Position numbers and translations under genes: made by a program
Assembly: GCA_933207985.1 (NCBI GenBank)
Contig: OW240916.1
Location: forward strand, 266,379,566 to 266,443,565
DNA length: 64,000 nt
From: Pelobates cultripes
Lineage: Eukaryota; Chordata; Amphibia; Anura; Pelobatidae
Direction of reading: 5' to 3'
The notes under the pieces: generated by a model
What the model was told of the DNA's origin: nothing
What the model saw: only the letters and a program-made list of their open reading frames with translations
The model's database searches: none
Shown: one piece after another, positions 9,552 through 20,560 of the stretch
Layout of the letters: each line of letters begins with the position of its first letter
Position numbering within the stretch: position 1 is the first letter of the stretch

Positions 9552-10955
9552 GACATAAGTATTTTTTGGGGAAAATTTTTAAATCCTTAATGCTACTACC
9601 TTTGGACACTTTTGGCACCATAACTACTCCAATGTGAGTCCATTAGCTTTTCTGCTTAAAGTGTTCCGTTAATTCACCATAACTGCTGCCTTAGGGGAAA
9701 AAAAACAAATGTATGAGCTTCCCTATAGCCAGTTAACAAATAAATAATAAGAAAAGCATAATTCAGGATAAAACAGACAATCTCAGAGTAAAAGGGAGTT
9801 GAAGATTTCTGCCAAATCAGCAAATTTTTAAATGTGGGTTTTATTTACTAAACAAAGATTTGCGGTGAATTGAAAACCAAATTGCAAGACAGCAATTTGT
9901 ACCTAAAATTTTAAATCAGTTTTCAGTTCATAATTTGATGTTTAGTTAATAACACCACGGAACGTTAATGTTTTGTTACTATGATATATGTTGTAACATA
10001 CAAAATGCATGTTGTGTCCAGAGAAATAAAAACTGAAAGGAAGAAAGAGATGAAAAAAATGTTTCAGCTTCCACTGGGTGAATGTGTTAGTCATTCTGAG
10101 AGTGCAATTGGTTAGTCACCTTCTATCGAGACATTAGAGATTGTAGATGGAATTTGATGAAATATGAATTTTATTCTCTGTGGATTCTAGTTCCATAGAA
10201 TATTTTCTTCCAGTGAATCTCTCTATTAGTAATCACCCGAGTTCATTCTAGGACCCTAACCAGAGCTGTAACCCTTTGCATTCAAGTGTAAAATCATCAA
10301 AAAATTAATATTTATTAAAATAATAATGTATTTTAATATGTAGCTTTTAGTCTAAACAAACATACTGTTCTAATTATGACATCAATTTGCCTCATATATC
10401 ATAATACTCCCATGTATGCTAAAACGTTATAATCCCTCATCTTAATGCCCCCAAATATTTTTAAATTGCCCCATATATTGTCCAATTGAACCATAGATTG
10501 CCACGATGTATTGTCACCTAATTTTATTGTCTTTTTGCTGAAGATATCTTATTATTTGTTCCCACTGAATCTAAGTACCACAGAGCTGAAATAATACAGA
10601 AGTCTGTCACCTATCCAGCAAAAATTAAAAAAATGGTTCTATTAATTCTTAGTTGGCTTTGGACAAATACACTGTTGGGATTAAAAGCAATCTCAAATCC
10701 CCATAACTACATGTAATTCATTCCTGAAAGGGGAAAATGCTTCATAAATGACATCAGAGGGACAAAGTGGAGTCTGGCTGCCACAGATTAAGCTGAAAAT
10801 AAAAATTACAATAGAATTAAAAGATAGGTTAGCATGGACTGCTTTTTAGTATTGTAAAAACAACACTAAGTTGTTAAGGTGATAAATATAAACTTAGCCC
10901 CCTGATTTATTTCTTCACTAAATCGTGGGTATGGCCCTTCTAGGTCTCTCCACTC
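9552..10955. other. AT-rich spacer, no gene seen
   Basis: Ordinary AT-rich sequence. I see no supportable coding region, RNA gene or complete repeat. Part of 9840-9960 loosely resembles the MITE at 15722-15914. Confidence 0.5.
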
Positions 10956-10959
10956 TGTC

Positions 10960-11350
10960 GATGACCATCTACTGTCCACTGCTCACACTCATACTCACAC
11001 TTGCAGGACTTGTAACGGGCGGCTTCTTTTCTTTGGAACAGCGTGCCTACCCCCACCTAGTCTATAATCATTCAAGAAGTCCCTCAAAACACTTCTATTT
11101 CACAAACCTGTTTCTTGCTCTCCTCTGAAGGGCCACACTTAACTCTCACCTACAGTTCTGCTATGTTCCCACCATGTTGTTTAGTTGCTTTCCCCTTTGA
11201 TTCTCTTCCTAATATTTTTTTATACCCAACTTCCTCTAGATTGTAAGCTTATTTAAGCAGGGTCCTCATCAACCTATTGTTTTTAAAACATTTTGTAATT
11301 GTCTCATTGATTGTTAAATAAGTTGGCATTTTATAAAAGCCAATAATAAT
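10960..11350 (+). mobile_element. L2-like LINE 3' end fragment
   Basis: A short decayed tail of an L2-type LINE. The tract AAGAAGTCCCTCAAAACACT translates as a KKSLKT-like motif matching the SFKKSRKTHLF motif of the L2 copy at 25629-28235. It is followed by the typical 3' UTR GATTGTAAGCTTATTTAAGC, AGGGTCCTCATCAACCTATT and an (AATAAT) tail. It is 5'-truncated and non-functional. Confidence 0.6.
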
Positions 11351-11633
11351 ATTAATATGCAGTCAGTACCCTTAAGACATTTACCATAAAAAAATTAAAA
11401 TATTTGCCAAAAATAATTTGGCAGATATTAGATTCAATATATTGGAAAAAATAAAAGTGATAAAAAAAATTGCTACACTCACATTTTTTTGAGCCATGCA
11501 TCAGCTCTCAACAACTGATCCACAAAAAGATGGTCACATGTCAAATTCAAAGGTTAACAGTTATGTGATGCTATTCTACTAAAGTAGCTGCTTGAAAAAT
11601 ATTTTTTTGTGTTTACAATGTGATATATTTGCT

Positions 11634-13230
11634 TGTAACGGCACCCCGAGGCATAAAAGGGGTCAAACCGCCGCTTAGTAGATCTTCCCTTCCAGAGACA
11701 CAGGCACAGCTACTGCAGAACACCAAACTCCCAAACTGGATTCAAGGGAATGCTCCAAACTCCCGAACTGGAACCTCACGAATAGCTGCTAGCAGCTGAA
11801 CAGGAAAAGCACCCAAGCGGCTTACACTCATGGCAATCAGTCTCTAACAGCATACAGTAAATCCCCCCAAGAACGAGACAAGGCTCAGTTTTGAGAGTCA
11901 AGCAGGAACAGACAGAGCTGTGGGTTTATTGTTCTTATATACACATTAGTACCACTCACAGGGTTTTGGAACACAACCAATAAACACATACAATACACTC
12001 AGACACTCCCACACAAAATCCTCCCCTCTGCCTGTGATACAATTACCTTACACAATGGGTAATGTAATTATCACAAGCAGAGAAATACAATTTTTCCACA
12101 TTATTCATAACTTGAAAAGTATGCATCACATTCACATAAAACGTACAGAATCAGCATACTCCAAATACAAACATATGTCAAAATCATCCAAATTGGTCCA
12201 GTGGTTCAAAAGATAGATCATAGTCCTTTGTGACCAAAGGAAGCATGGCTTTTCTGCCCAAAACCAGTTGCACAGAGTCTTATATCCTGGAGATAATTAG
12301 GAAGTAATCCAATTATCTCCAAGGACAGAGGCAAAACTCCATTAAGCACATGGCAGTAAAAAGACAGTAAAATACAATAAAATACACAAGGTTACATTTA
12401 TGATATAAAATACAGACATGCAACATATGCCCAGATAGCTTAGGTCTGAGCGCACATTAATACTGAATGGCACTCAGACCACACACATACAGTTCAATGT
12501 CCATGGAGCCAAAGTCTTTCCCATAGTCTTTCATTATACGAATGGGCTCCATGGCATAGCTATCTGGGGTATCACCACTCAAACAGGGCAAGCACCGTAT
12601 GACCCGGCTTTCATGTCTTTGCAGGGGAAAATAAAGCTTTTTAACATGGGGCCATAATCCAGAGGCAACAGGCGGGCAACCAAGCTTCTCCAATGCAATG
12701 TGGCGAGATTGGTCTCGTCACATCTCTCCCCTTTTCCAGACAGACTAACAGGGTATCTGACCTCCTGCCGGTCAGTGCCCTGGTTAGTCCAGCAGCCCAC
12801 CCAAGAAGCATAAACAGTAATACAGCCCACCCACAATAACTGGTTACTACACCTGGGTAGAGGAGAACTTTGTCCATGTCCAGGTGCCTCACCACGGCTG
12901 TGTGGGGGACTGGTAAGCTGCCTTGGTGGGTTGCTGAGTTGGCAGAGACCAGCGATACTCTACCCTGGTGCCAGCACTACCACGGGAGTAGTCTGGTTGG
13001 AGCCTGGTTGCTGGAGGGGGAGACCGACTGTCTCCCCTTTAGATACACAGCTCTGCTGCTGAAGGGGGAGACCGACTGTCTCCCCTTTAGATACACAGCT
13101 CTGCCGTCCCTACCCCCTGTGCTGTAAATGCAAAGACCATGGTCCCATCTGCACGGTATCACCGCTCAGACAGGGCAAGCACCAAATGACCCGGCTTTCG
13201 TGTCTTTGCAGGGGAAGTGTAATACTTATT
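11634..13230. repeat. unclassified interspersed repeat, possible LTR-element remnant
   Basis: The stretch starts TGTAACGGCACCCCGAGG, an LTR-like TG start, and has a base composition unlike its flanks. It holds a ~62-bp direct repeat (12569-12632 and 13157-13218, sharing GACCCGGCTTTC and GTCTTTGCAGGGGAA). It also holds a 48-bp tandem pair at 13013-13105. No polymerase motif and no matching far end were found, so the class is open. Confidence 0.4.
13013..13105. repeat. 48-bp tandem duplication
   Basis: Two adjacent copies of GGGGGAGACCGACTGTCTCC with CTTTAGATACACAGCTCTGC. Each unit contains a small palindrome, GGAGACCGACTGTCTCC. Confidence 0.9.
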
Positions 13231-14159
13231 AACAGCTAGTGTGGAGTGAGATATCTAGGCATAGGATTCAAATATCTTATTGGGGAAACGGCATACTTTG
13301 GTCCTGGTGGGGCTATTACGTTTATACAGCACCTACTTAGGCTCTACGCTGCATTGATCCCAGATATTGTTTTCACACTGAAGCTTTACTGAAGGGATAT
13401 TCAAAGGGAGTTGTTTTTAATCCTTAACCCTAATCTCTCAGCTTCTGAGTATCAAACTTTGAACTGATAAGATAGGAAGGAGAAACTACCCTTGCTGCTA
13501 TTTCTCTCTTTTGGGTCACTACACGTGGTAGGAATTTACCTAAATACTCCATTTGTCTGTCCTTATCTGATCCCACCTTTATACCTGCTCTAATGGAGAT
13601 TTAAAGATTGTGCGAATACAACCACCTTTTCTTTGTTGCTACATATTTGTATTAGTAGCTATTCAATTTTTTAAAGATAATTTACAATGTGTATCTGAAT
13701 ATGTATATGAGCTACTTTGTATCTGGATACTATCACAGTAGCTATTTATAAGATACACTATACACTAGGCGGGCTACATAGATTTTTCCATTTTTAAGTC
13801 ATTAGTACATTTTTTTAAATCACTAGTTTATTTGTTTTCACGTTTTTTGTATATGTAATAGTCCAACGTATAGTATTGAATAAAGATATTAATACTTGTA
13901 TTTTTAACCTTTTGATTAAGTTGTTACTCTTAATGTGGGTAAATCTTTGGCGGTTCTTTGAGGATTGATATCCGTGTGCCTTCGGCACTCGGGTTCTCGC
14001 TCTCAATATAGCCGCTTAAGGTATACTTTTCTTCTCTAGAATCAATTGGGTTATGTCCACTTTACCCACTTAGTCCTACTTTTGACTTTAGGGCCAGGTT
14101 GTCCTGTCCCGAGAGTCTTTTTTGATCTTTGAAACATTACCTAAATAACATAAATTATA
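13231..14159. other. spacer, no gene seen
   Basis: No recognisable coding sequence or repeat family. The GC-richer tract at 13970-14020 is not attributable to anything I know. Confidence 0.45.
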
Positions 14160-14900
14160 AAATTCCCATATTTGCATCTGTACAAAATCAAATAGCACCA
14201 AATCATATCTGACCGCAATCCATTTCTTCAAATATTTAGGTATGCTTCTAGACCCCAATCTATCTTTTGGCCTCCACATTGAGATGTTATCCAAAACTAG
14301 GTGCCCTGTACAGAAATAAACCCTACGGAAGGACCGCAGTAAGGAAACAGATGCTAATGCCAGCCATTGAATATGGGGATGTAGTGTAAGCATGTGCGCC
14401 ACAAACCCTCGTTCATAAACTTACTACATTGTATAACCCATTCTGCCGCTTTGTGCTACAATGTAATTATATGACCCACCATTGTGACGTTAAAAAAGCT
14501 AAACTGGCTGCTGCTGAAATCCAGACGCACCCACCATCTTTCCAGCCTTGTGTTTAAGAGCTTTTCTATAACCTCCAATCCAGTACTAGCACGCTATTTA
14601 GCATACCGCAATACAAAAGTAAAGTGGCTCGATACTTATTTTCCTAAAAAACACCACAATTATGGATCAACCTCCCGGACACAATCAAATCTTCCTCCAG
14701 TCTAAAAAAAAAGAGATTTCTGTCAACATATCTCAATACAGAATGCACCTGTATTAATGGTCTATTATATTTCTAATCTGTTCTGGGTTAAATTTATATA
14801 TGTGTATTTTAATACTATTTTGTAATTTTAATATTATATTGCACCCTCTTGAAAACGAGAGAAATCTCAATGTATCCTTTCTGGTAAAGTATTTTATAAA
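14160..14900 (+). pseudogene. Rex1/CR1-clade LINE reverse transcriptase C-terminal remnant
   Basis: In translation across shifted frames the stretch shows FFKYLGMLLDPNLSFGLHIE and then RKQMLMPAIEYGDVV. Next come a cysteine- and histidine-containing segment (CNYMTHHCDVKKAKL) and LPDTIKSSSSLK. These match, in order, the region after the RT active site of Rex1-type LINEs (KYLG, the YGD turn, and the thumb/C-terminal part). The 3' end has the family-like tail GAGAAATCTCAATGTATCC and GTAAAGTATTTTATAAATACC. Stops and frame changes occur throughout, and the RT catalytic core is missing. This is a dead, 5'-truncated copy. Confidence 0.7.
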
Positions 14901-15718
14901 TACCATGAAAATCCAGATTATGTTGCTGATACTTTTAAGTGTTCAGCAGTGAAAGGGTTAATCAAGTGTTACTTCTTCTAAGAAAGACGAACTCCTCTCC
15001 AGCCTCTGCATCACTTTTCCATGTATTAAGGAAGTTGCTGGCTGAAAACTATTTTTACTGCATAATTATAATCAGAATCTAATTGAATTTCTCAGTGAAG
15101 AAAAGCATAGAATTTCAGTACAGCTGCAGAACATATTTACCGTACAATCGGTTTTATTAAAAATCCATATCTTAATATATATATAATAATCCCTGGAGTA
15201 ATGTTATAAAATCTCCTTCTTTACAACATTAACACAGTTTAAAAAAATGCAATAACCTGAGATTAATTTCATGAAACTTTCTCTTGTATAACATGAACAC
15301 AATTTAAAAATATGTAATGCATTTCTCTACATCATAGATGTGTCATTTCTTTTCTAATCTATAAGGAGCCATTTCCTGTATGTGAACAGTTAGCAAGTTT
15401 CAAAAGTAAAGAATTTTTTTTTTTTTTTTAAATCATACATTTACGGTAAACACAAAACTGTGTAAAATATTAAGAAACGCAATATGTGCATTGTTTGCCT
15501 AAGACAAAATGTTTTAAATATGACATTAACATATAAACGCTATGACATTCTGTAGTGCATAGTAAAACTGTTAGTTTCAAGAAGTAGTCTAAGTATAACC
15601 AAACAGCGCCTCCTAGAGTTCAAATATGACTTTGCTATCTCCATTAAATAAGATCTAAATTTGATGAACAATGCGTTCCGTTTATAAACTGGTTTAAAAA
15701 ACAAGAATACTTGCAGAT
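14901..15718. other. AT-rich spacer, no gene seen
   Basis: AT-rich DNA without supportable features. Confidence 0.5.
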
Positions 15719-15721
15719 ATA

Positions 15722-15914
15722 CAGGGTTATTTACTAAAGGGAGAATTTCTAGGAACTCAAAGAGAATTCAAAGTGATTTTACAAATTTAGGCAGGACTAG
15801 CAATATTGGAAGACTTCTCCAATTCAATTCTGTATCCAGTTTGCCTAATGTTGGCCTTTCATTTGAAATTCACTTTGGATTCATTCTGATTTCTCGCTTT
15901 AGTGAATAATCCTG
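15722..15914. mobile_element. small palindromic MITE, CAGGGTTATTTACTAAAG ends
   Basis: The left end CAGGGTTATTTACTAAAG and right end CTTTAGTGAATAATCCTG are inverted complements. Inner arms also pair loosely (GAGAATTTCT..AGAATTCAAAGTGA against its complement). ATA precedes and follows the element, suggesting a 3-bp target duplication as in Harbinger-type elements. The superfamily is tentative. Confidence 0.6.
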
Positions 15915-16016
15915 ATAATCTGCTGCTTTTTAAAGTTTTATATAATAATGAATGAGGAGCACAACCAACGAAAATAAAATGGTACAGGTACAAAAATCAC
16001 AGGTATATCACACAAC

Positions 16017-16330
16017 TAGAGATGTCGCGAACCGTCCGCGAACTTCTCGCAAATGGTTCGCCATGGTTCGCCACGAACCGTTCGTGGCGAACTCTGGTCA
16101 GCTGACACATCCCGGCCAATCTCCGGCAGACCCTCCCTTCCAGACCCTCCCACCTCCTGGACAGCATCCATGTTGAAGCTGCCTTCAACATGGATGCTGT
16201 CCAGGAAGTAGGAGGGTCTGGGAGGGAGGGTCTGCCGGAGATTGGACGGGATGTGTCAGCTGACGGGAGTTCGCTATGAACCGTGGCGAACCGTTCGCGA
16301 GAAGTTCGCGGACAGTTCGCGACATCTCTA
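16017..16330. mobile_element. fold-back hAT MITE, TAGAGATGTCGCGAAC ends
   Basis: A nearly perfect 314-bp palindrome whose two arms are complements from TAGAGATGTCGCGAAC to the centre (AACATGGATGCTGTCCAGGA facing TCCTGGACAGCATCCATGTT). It is flanked by a perfect 8-bp duplication, CACACAAC, at 16009-16016 and 16331-16338. It is non-coding; short frames inside it are arm translations. Ends and duplication length place it in hAT, with relatives at 19556-19948 and 24492-24859 and related ends at 35178. Confidence 0.92.
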
Positions 16331-16338
16331 CACACAAC

Positions 16339-18858
16339 ATCTAACAGCAAATCTCAGTATAGATACGACCATACATATACAATCAATATGAAACCTATAT
16401 CCAAAACAGAAAATAAGCATAATTAATCCTGGATATGCAGAATAAATAGTAGCAATCCAGATACAAAAAAGAATGTCCACCAAATAATACATACAAATAA
16501 CAAATTAAAATATCAGAATGAATGAGAGGAGTATTGCCAGTGGCTTAGCTGTATGCTCTGCATTCTGCAAAATATATATATATTTTATTATGCAACAACT
16601 ATAAAGATGTGAGCGGCAAAAAATACAGCATATTAATGAGGTCAAAACCTTTCAAATGCACTAAAGTTGTATTGGTGCCCGGAGTGTCCCATTTAACTAA
16701 CAATGTGGAGGGATTTGCACTTTGCAGCCTTACAAATAACTTTAAAACATTAGGTTAAACCTGTCAAAACTCTAAGTGAATTTCTTTCCAACTGAGATTA
16801 ATGACAGGCACAATTACAGTAATAAACCTCTGTATGTGTTATGTCAGTCAGAATATAATCTCATAGTGTGTATGAGGGAGCACATGCAGGGGGAAAAGAA
16901 ATAGATAGAAAAATGTACTAAAGCACAAACAAAATAAAGAGACACTGTACCACAGTATAATTACCTTCTAGATACAGTATCTCCATGAGAGATGTACAAT
17001 TAAAAGCCACCCAATGTTTTGGCAGCCCGGGTCTTTGTCAAATAACAGCAATTTATTATTTAGTAAAAACATTTCCATGGTAATGGCTAAGGAATCTACT
17101 ATCATTTCATATTTGTTTATGGAAAAACTGCAATAAACTGCCAGTTGTCTTTGATTAGGAACTCCTGACATCCAATGTTTGCCCACTGAGTTTCCCATAT
17201 ATATTTTTTTAATTCCCATAATCTAGTTATGAATGAATCCGATTAGCTACGGATTCCAATTTTAAATACACTGTCACCAGAGACAAAATATTTAAGCAAT
17301 CATTGCTTGCTGATCTGTAACCCTTTCATGATAGATGGTATACCGACATACCATAGGCTATGTGTAAATCCTGGCTCTGAAGTGGTTATTATTAGTCTGT
17401 ATAATTTTCTGCATGAAACATTATCTTGTTGTATCACTTTTGGGAATTATAACCAACCGATAATTCCAATGACAATGTTTGTGCATTTGTTTTTACACTG
17501 GTTACATATTGTTCCAGCGTGATGCGTGTATGTGCATCTTAATAATGAAAGTTCATGATAATTCTGCAAATTGTTTAATTACACATAAAAATACACCCGT
17601 ACAGAATGCATTGATGGATTTTTGCATAACATTGCCTACTAACTTATTATTGCCTTTGAATAGCCCATAATATTCTAGAGCATTTGTTCTCAAGTCCTTA
17701 GTCAAGACATAGAATTGTGTGACATGCTATTTTAGTGGGTCCAAAATAAGAAAATAAGCATATTATATCCAGTAGAACACTGATGGTAAATACATGGTAA
17801 ATAAATAACTGTAGCTACCCTGATTCCCCAGTGAGTTACTAAGCTATTCATATGAATGTAATTGCATTCTATAAAAAATATGAATTTGTGGAAAAAATAA
17901 ATAAATTCAAAGATAACAGTGTTCTGCTGCTACCCGTGGGTTTCTCCAACAATTACCACTTACAAAATAACAAAAAGGTATACTGAAAAACCTGACAGTA
18001 ATATGTTATTATACTAACAATAGATCACCAGTTAGTTCAAATCACAAACTTACAGGTGTAATACAGTTTGAGATTATTCAGAAAACACCTTTTTTTTCTT
18101 TTTTTACTGTAAATGCTAATTTAAATGACAAGAAAATAGAAAAAAAGTAGAAAGTGCAAAAACAAATCATAGCTTAAAAAAAAAACAAAAAAAAACAAAC
18201 ACTCAGTTGAAAAATATGTCTTGCAAATATAACTGTGCACCAGTGACATTAATGCACAACTTTGTAGAACGTTGTAGCCTCCACGGGACCCCAAGTTATA
18301 CAGGAAGTTAAACCACCCTCCAAAGATCATGTAGTCCGAGATCCAGCCGAAGAAAATTGGACTCAAGTCCGGGATTTTCTTCTTCTTTGCTCAAATGTAA
18401 TGGAGCATGGTAACAGAACTGTAATCAGACCTTATACATAATCCGACCAGTGTCATCGTTTTCAGACAATTGACTGTTCTGGATAATTTTAGTATGGTAT
18501 GCTACACTTATAGGATTGGTGATTTGTACTATTATATGTATAATTGAACAAATTCGTAAGGTGTCTCAGATCCATTTTCTGTTGTTAAAGGTGACATACA
18601 TATTTTTATATACATAAAGTTAATAAAACATATATATAAAAAGGTACCCACCTTAAATCTTTCCAGACCAGAAGCTTAGCCAGCAAAAATGCTCAGTAGT
18701 CATGTTAAACATCAGGCATGTATGGGCCTCGTAGTTTAGAAATTACATTCAGCAAATCACAGAGGTATACAATTATTGTTATTTGGAGTCTCCTGTTAGG
18801 ATTTACTGATCTAGAGTATATGACATTTTTAGGGGGTTTACCCCTAAGCAGTATTTTA
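16339..18858. other. 2.5-kb AT-rich stretch, no gene seen
   Basis: Short frames only. Near 18250-18400 there is a GC-richer tract reading ACTACATGATCTTTGG on the minus strand, resembling a short interspersed element, but I cannot name it. Confidence 0.5.
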
Positions 18859-19555
18859 CTCACTAATAGACATGTGCAATTAGTTTCGGGCCGAATATAT
18901 ATTCAGACGAATTTCGGGCAATTCGGACATTCGGGTACTTCCGAATGTCTGAATAGCCAAAGTGCCGAATTACAGAGGTCCCGAAGTTCCGAAATTACCA
19001 AATTTCCGAAGTGCCGAAGTGCCGAAGTTCCGAAGCACAGTTTTGCCTAAGTACTAATATACTTACCCAGTGGAAGAAGAAGAATGTTACATTGTATACA
19101 ATTTTAAATAAAAAGTATACAAACATAGCCAGGATTCAGCTGTAAGCATTTGCAACACTTAGAACAATCAAATAACACACATTCATATAAAATGTCAATT
19201 ACTTAGCCAGTCAATGTAATGAAAGGAATGAATAAGTAGATAACTCCCTAATTCCCACGGTATTAGGGAGCTATCTACTAAAATGCTGAAAGACCTAAAT
19301 TGGTCTTTCAGCCAAATTTACTAATACTAAGTAAAGATTACATAGTATTAGTAAATTGTGCCCCTACTCGCTATACTGCGAGTAGGGGCATGTCTATTAA
19401 ACAGTGAGCAGCCTGTGGCCAGCCAGCTCGGGAGAGGGGACCCTTTTATTTAATTTGTTTTTTTTAACAGTGAGCAGCTGTAGGTTGCTCACTGTTTACT
19501 AGACATGCCCCTACTCGCGGTATAGCGAGTAGGGACAAAATTTACTAATACTAAG

Positions 19556-19948
19556 TAGTGATGTCCCGAACGGTTTGCCGAACGGTTCGCGAACGGTTCG
19601 CCACGAACGGTTCGCCATGGACTCATCATTGAGTAAACTTTGACCCTGTACCTCACAGTCAGCAGACACATTCCAGCCAATCAGCAGCAGAGCCTCCCTC
19701 CCATACCCTCCCACCTCCTGGACAGCATCCATTTTACATTAATTGTGAAGCTGCATTCTTAGTGAGCTGTCCAGGAGGTGGGAGGGTCTGGGAGGGAGGG
19801 TCTGCTGCTGATTGGCTGCAATGTGTCTGCTGATTGTGAGGTACAGGGTCAAAGTTTACTCAATGATGAGTCCATGGCGAACCGTTCGTGGCGAACCGTT
19901 CGCGAACCGTTCGGCAAACCGTTCGCAGAACCTTTCGGGACATCACTA
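19556..19948. mobile_element. fold-back hAT MITE nested in the larger hAT
   Basis: A palindromic element with ends TAGTGATGTCCCGAACGG and TTTCGGGACATCACTA. It is flanked by a perfect 8-bp duplication, ATACTAAG, at 19548-19555 and 19949-19956. It is the same family as 16017-16330 and 24492-24859, with a longer central spacer. It is non-coding. Confidence 0.92.
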
Positions 19949-20079
19949 ATACTAAGTAATTTTTACTTAGTATTAGTAAATGTGGCTGAAAGACCAATTT
20001 AGGTCTTTCAGCCTTTTGGTAGATAACTCCCTAATACCGTGGGAATTAGGGAGTTATCTACCAAGCGGCTGCAAGACAA

Positions 20080-20310
20080 GCTCCGAAATTCCAAAGTTCC
20101 GAAGTTCTGAAGTTGCCGAAGTGCCGAATTTGCCGAAGTTGCCGAAGTTCCGAAGTGTCGAAGTGCTGAAGTTACTGAAATTCCGAAGTGGCGAAGTTCC
20201 AAAGTGCCAAAGTTCCGAAGTATCGAAGTGCCGATGTTGCCGAAGTTCCGAAGTGTCAAAGTGCCGAATTGCCAAAGTCCCAAATTTCGGAATGCCAAAC
20301 CGAACTGAAA
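20080..20310. repeat. CCGAAGTTG/CCGAAGTGC minisatellite
   Basis: About 25 imperfect 8-10-bp units based on CCGAAGTKC. A shorter array of the same unit sits near the other end of the host hAT at 18950-19040, so the two arrays are subterminal. Confidence 0.93.
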
Positions 20311-20447
20311 ATTTTTCCCATGCACATGCCTACTCACTAACATTATACTTGGTGACCTCTCCTCTCCCCAACCCAATATTCATCTTGTTTTCCATCCTGT
20401 ATGTATAAATGAGAAGGGATCTATTCTAACTTTTCTCATTTGAATCA

Positions 20448-20450
20448 CTA

Positions 20451-20484
<34 letters not shown>

Positions 20485-20560
20485 GCCATTTATATAGCGC
20501 CAACAGATTCCGTAGCGCTTTACAATATTTTGAGAGGGGGGAGGGTGTAACAATAAATAG
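20448..20560 (-). mobile_element. L2 LINE 3' tail fragment
   Basis: An (ATT)n run is followed by GCCATTTATATAGCGCCAAC and TCCGTAGCGCTTTACAATAT. These are the same bases that begin the L2 copy at 25629. Only the extreme 3' end is present, in minus orientation. Confidence 0.85.

Larger units (their letters stand above)
18867..20332. mobile_element. hAT element with CCGAAGTGC minisatellites and a nested MITE
   Basis: The left end TAGACATGTGCAATTAG and right end CCATGCACATGCCTA are inverted repeats. They are flanked by a perfect 8-bp duplication, CTCACTAA, at 18859-18866 and 20333-20340. The subterminal regions (18920-19040 and 20080-20310) are short tandem arrays built on CCGAAGTKC. The middle holds mirrored modules, such as AACTCCCTAATTCCCACGGT near 19236 facing its complement near 20030. 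A second hAT MITE is inserted at 19556-19948. There is no transposase. Confidence 0.88.

Noticed and set aside
19980..20408. Overlapping 122-142-codon frames on both strands
   Set aside because: They are translations of the CCGAAGTKC minisatellite.
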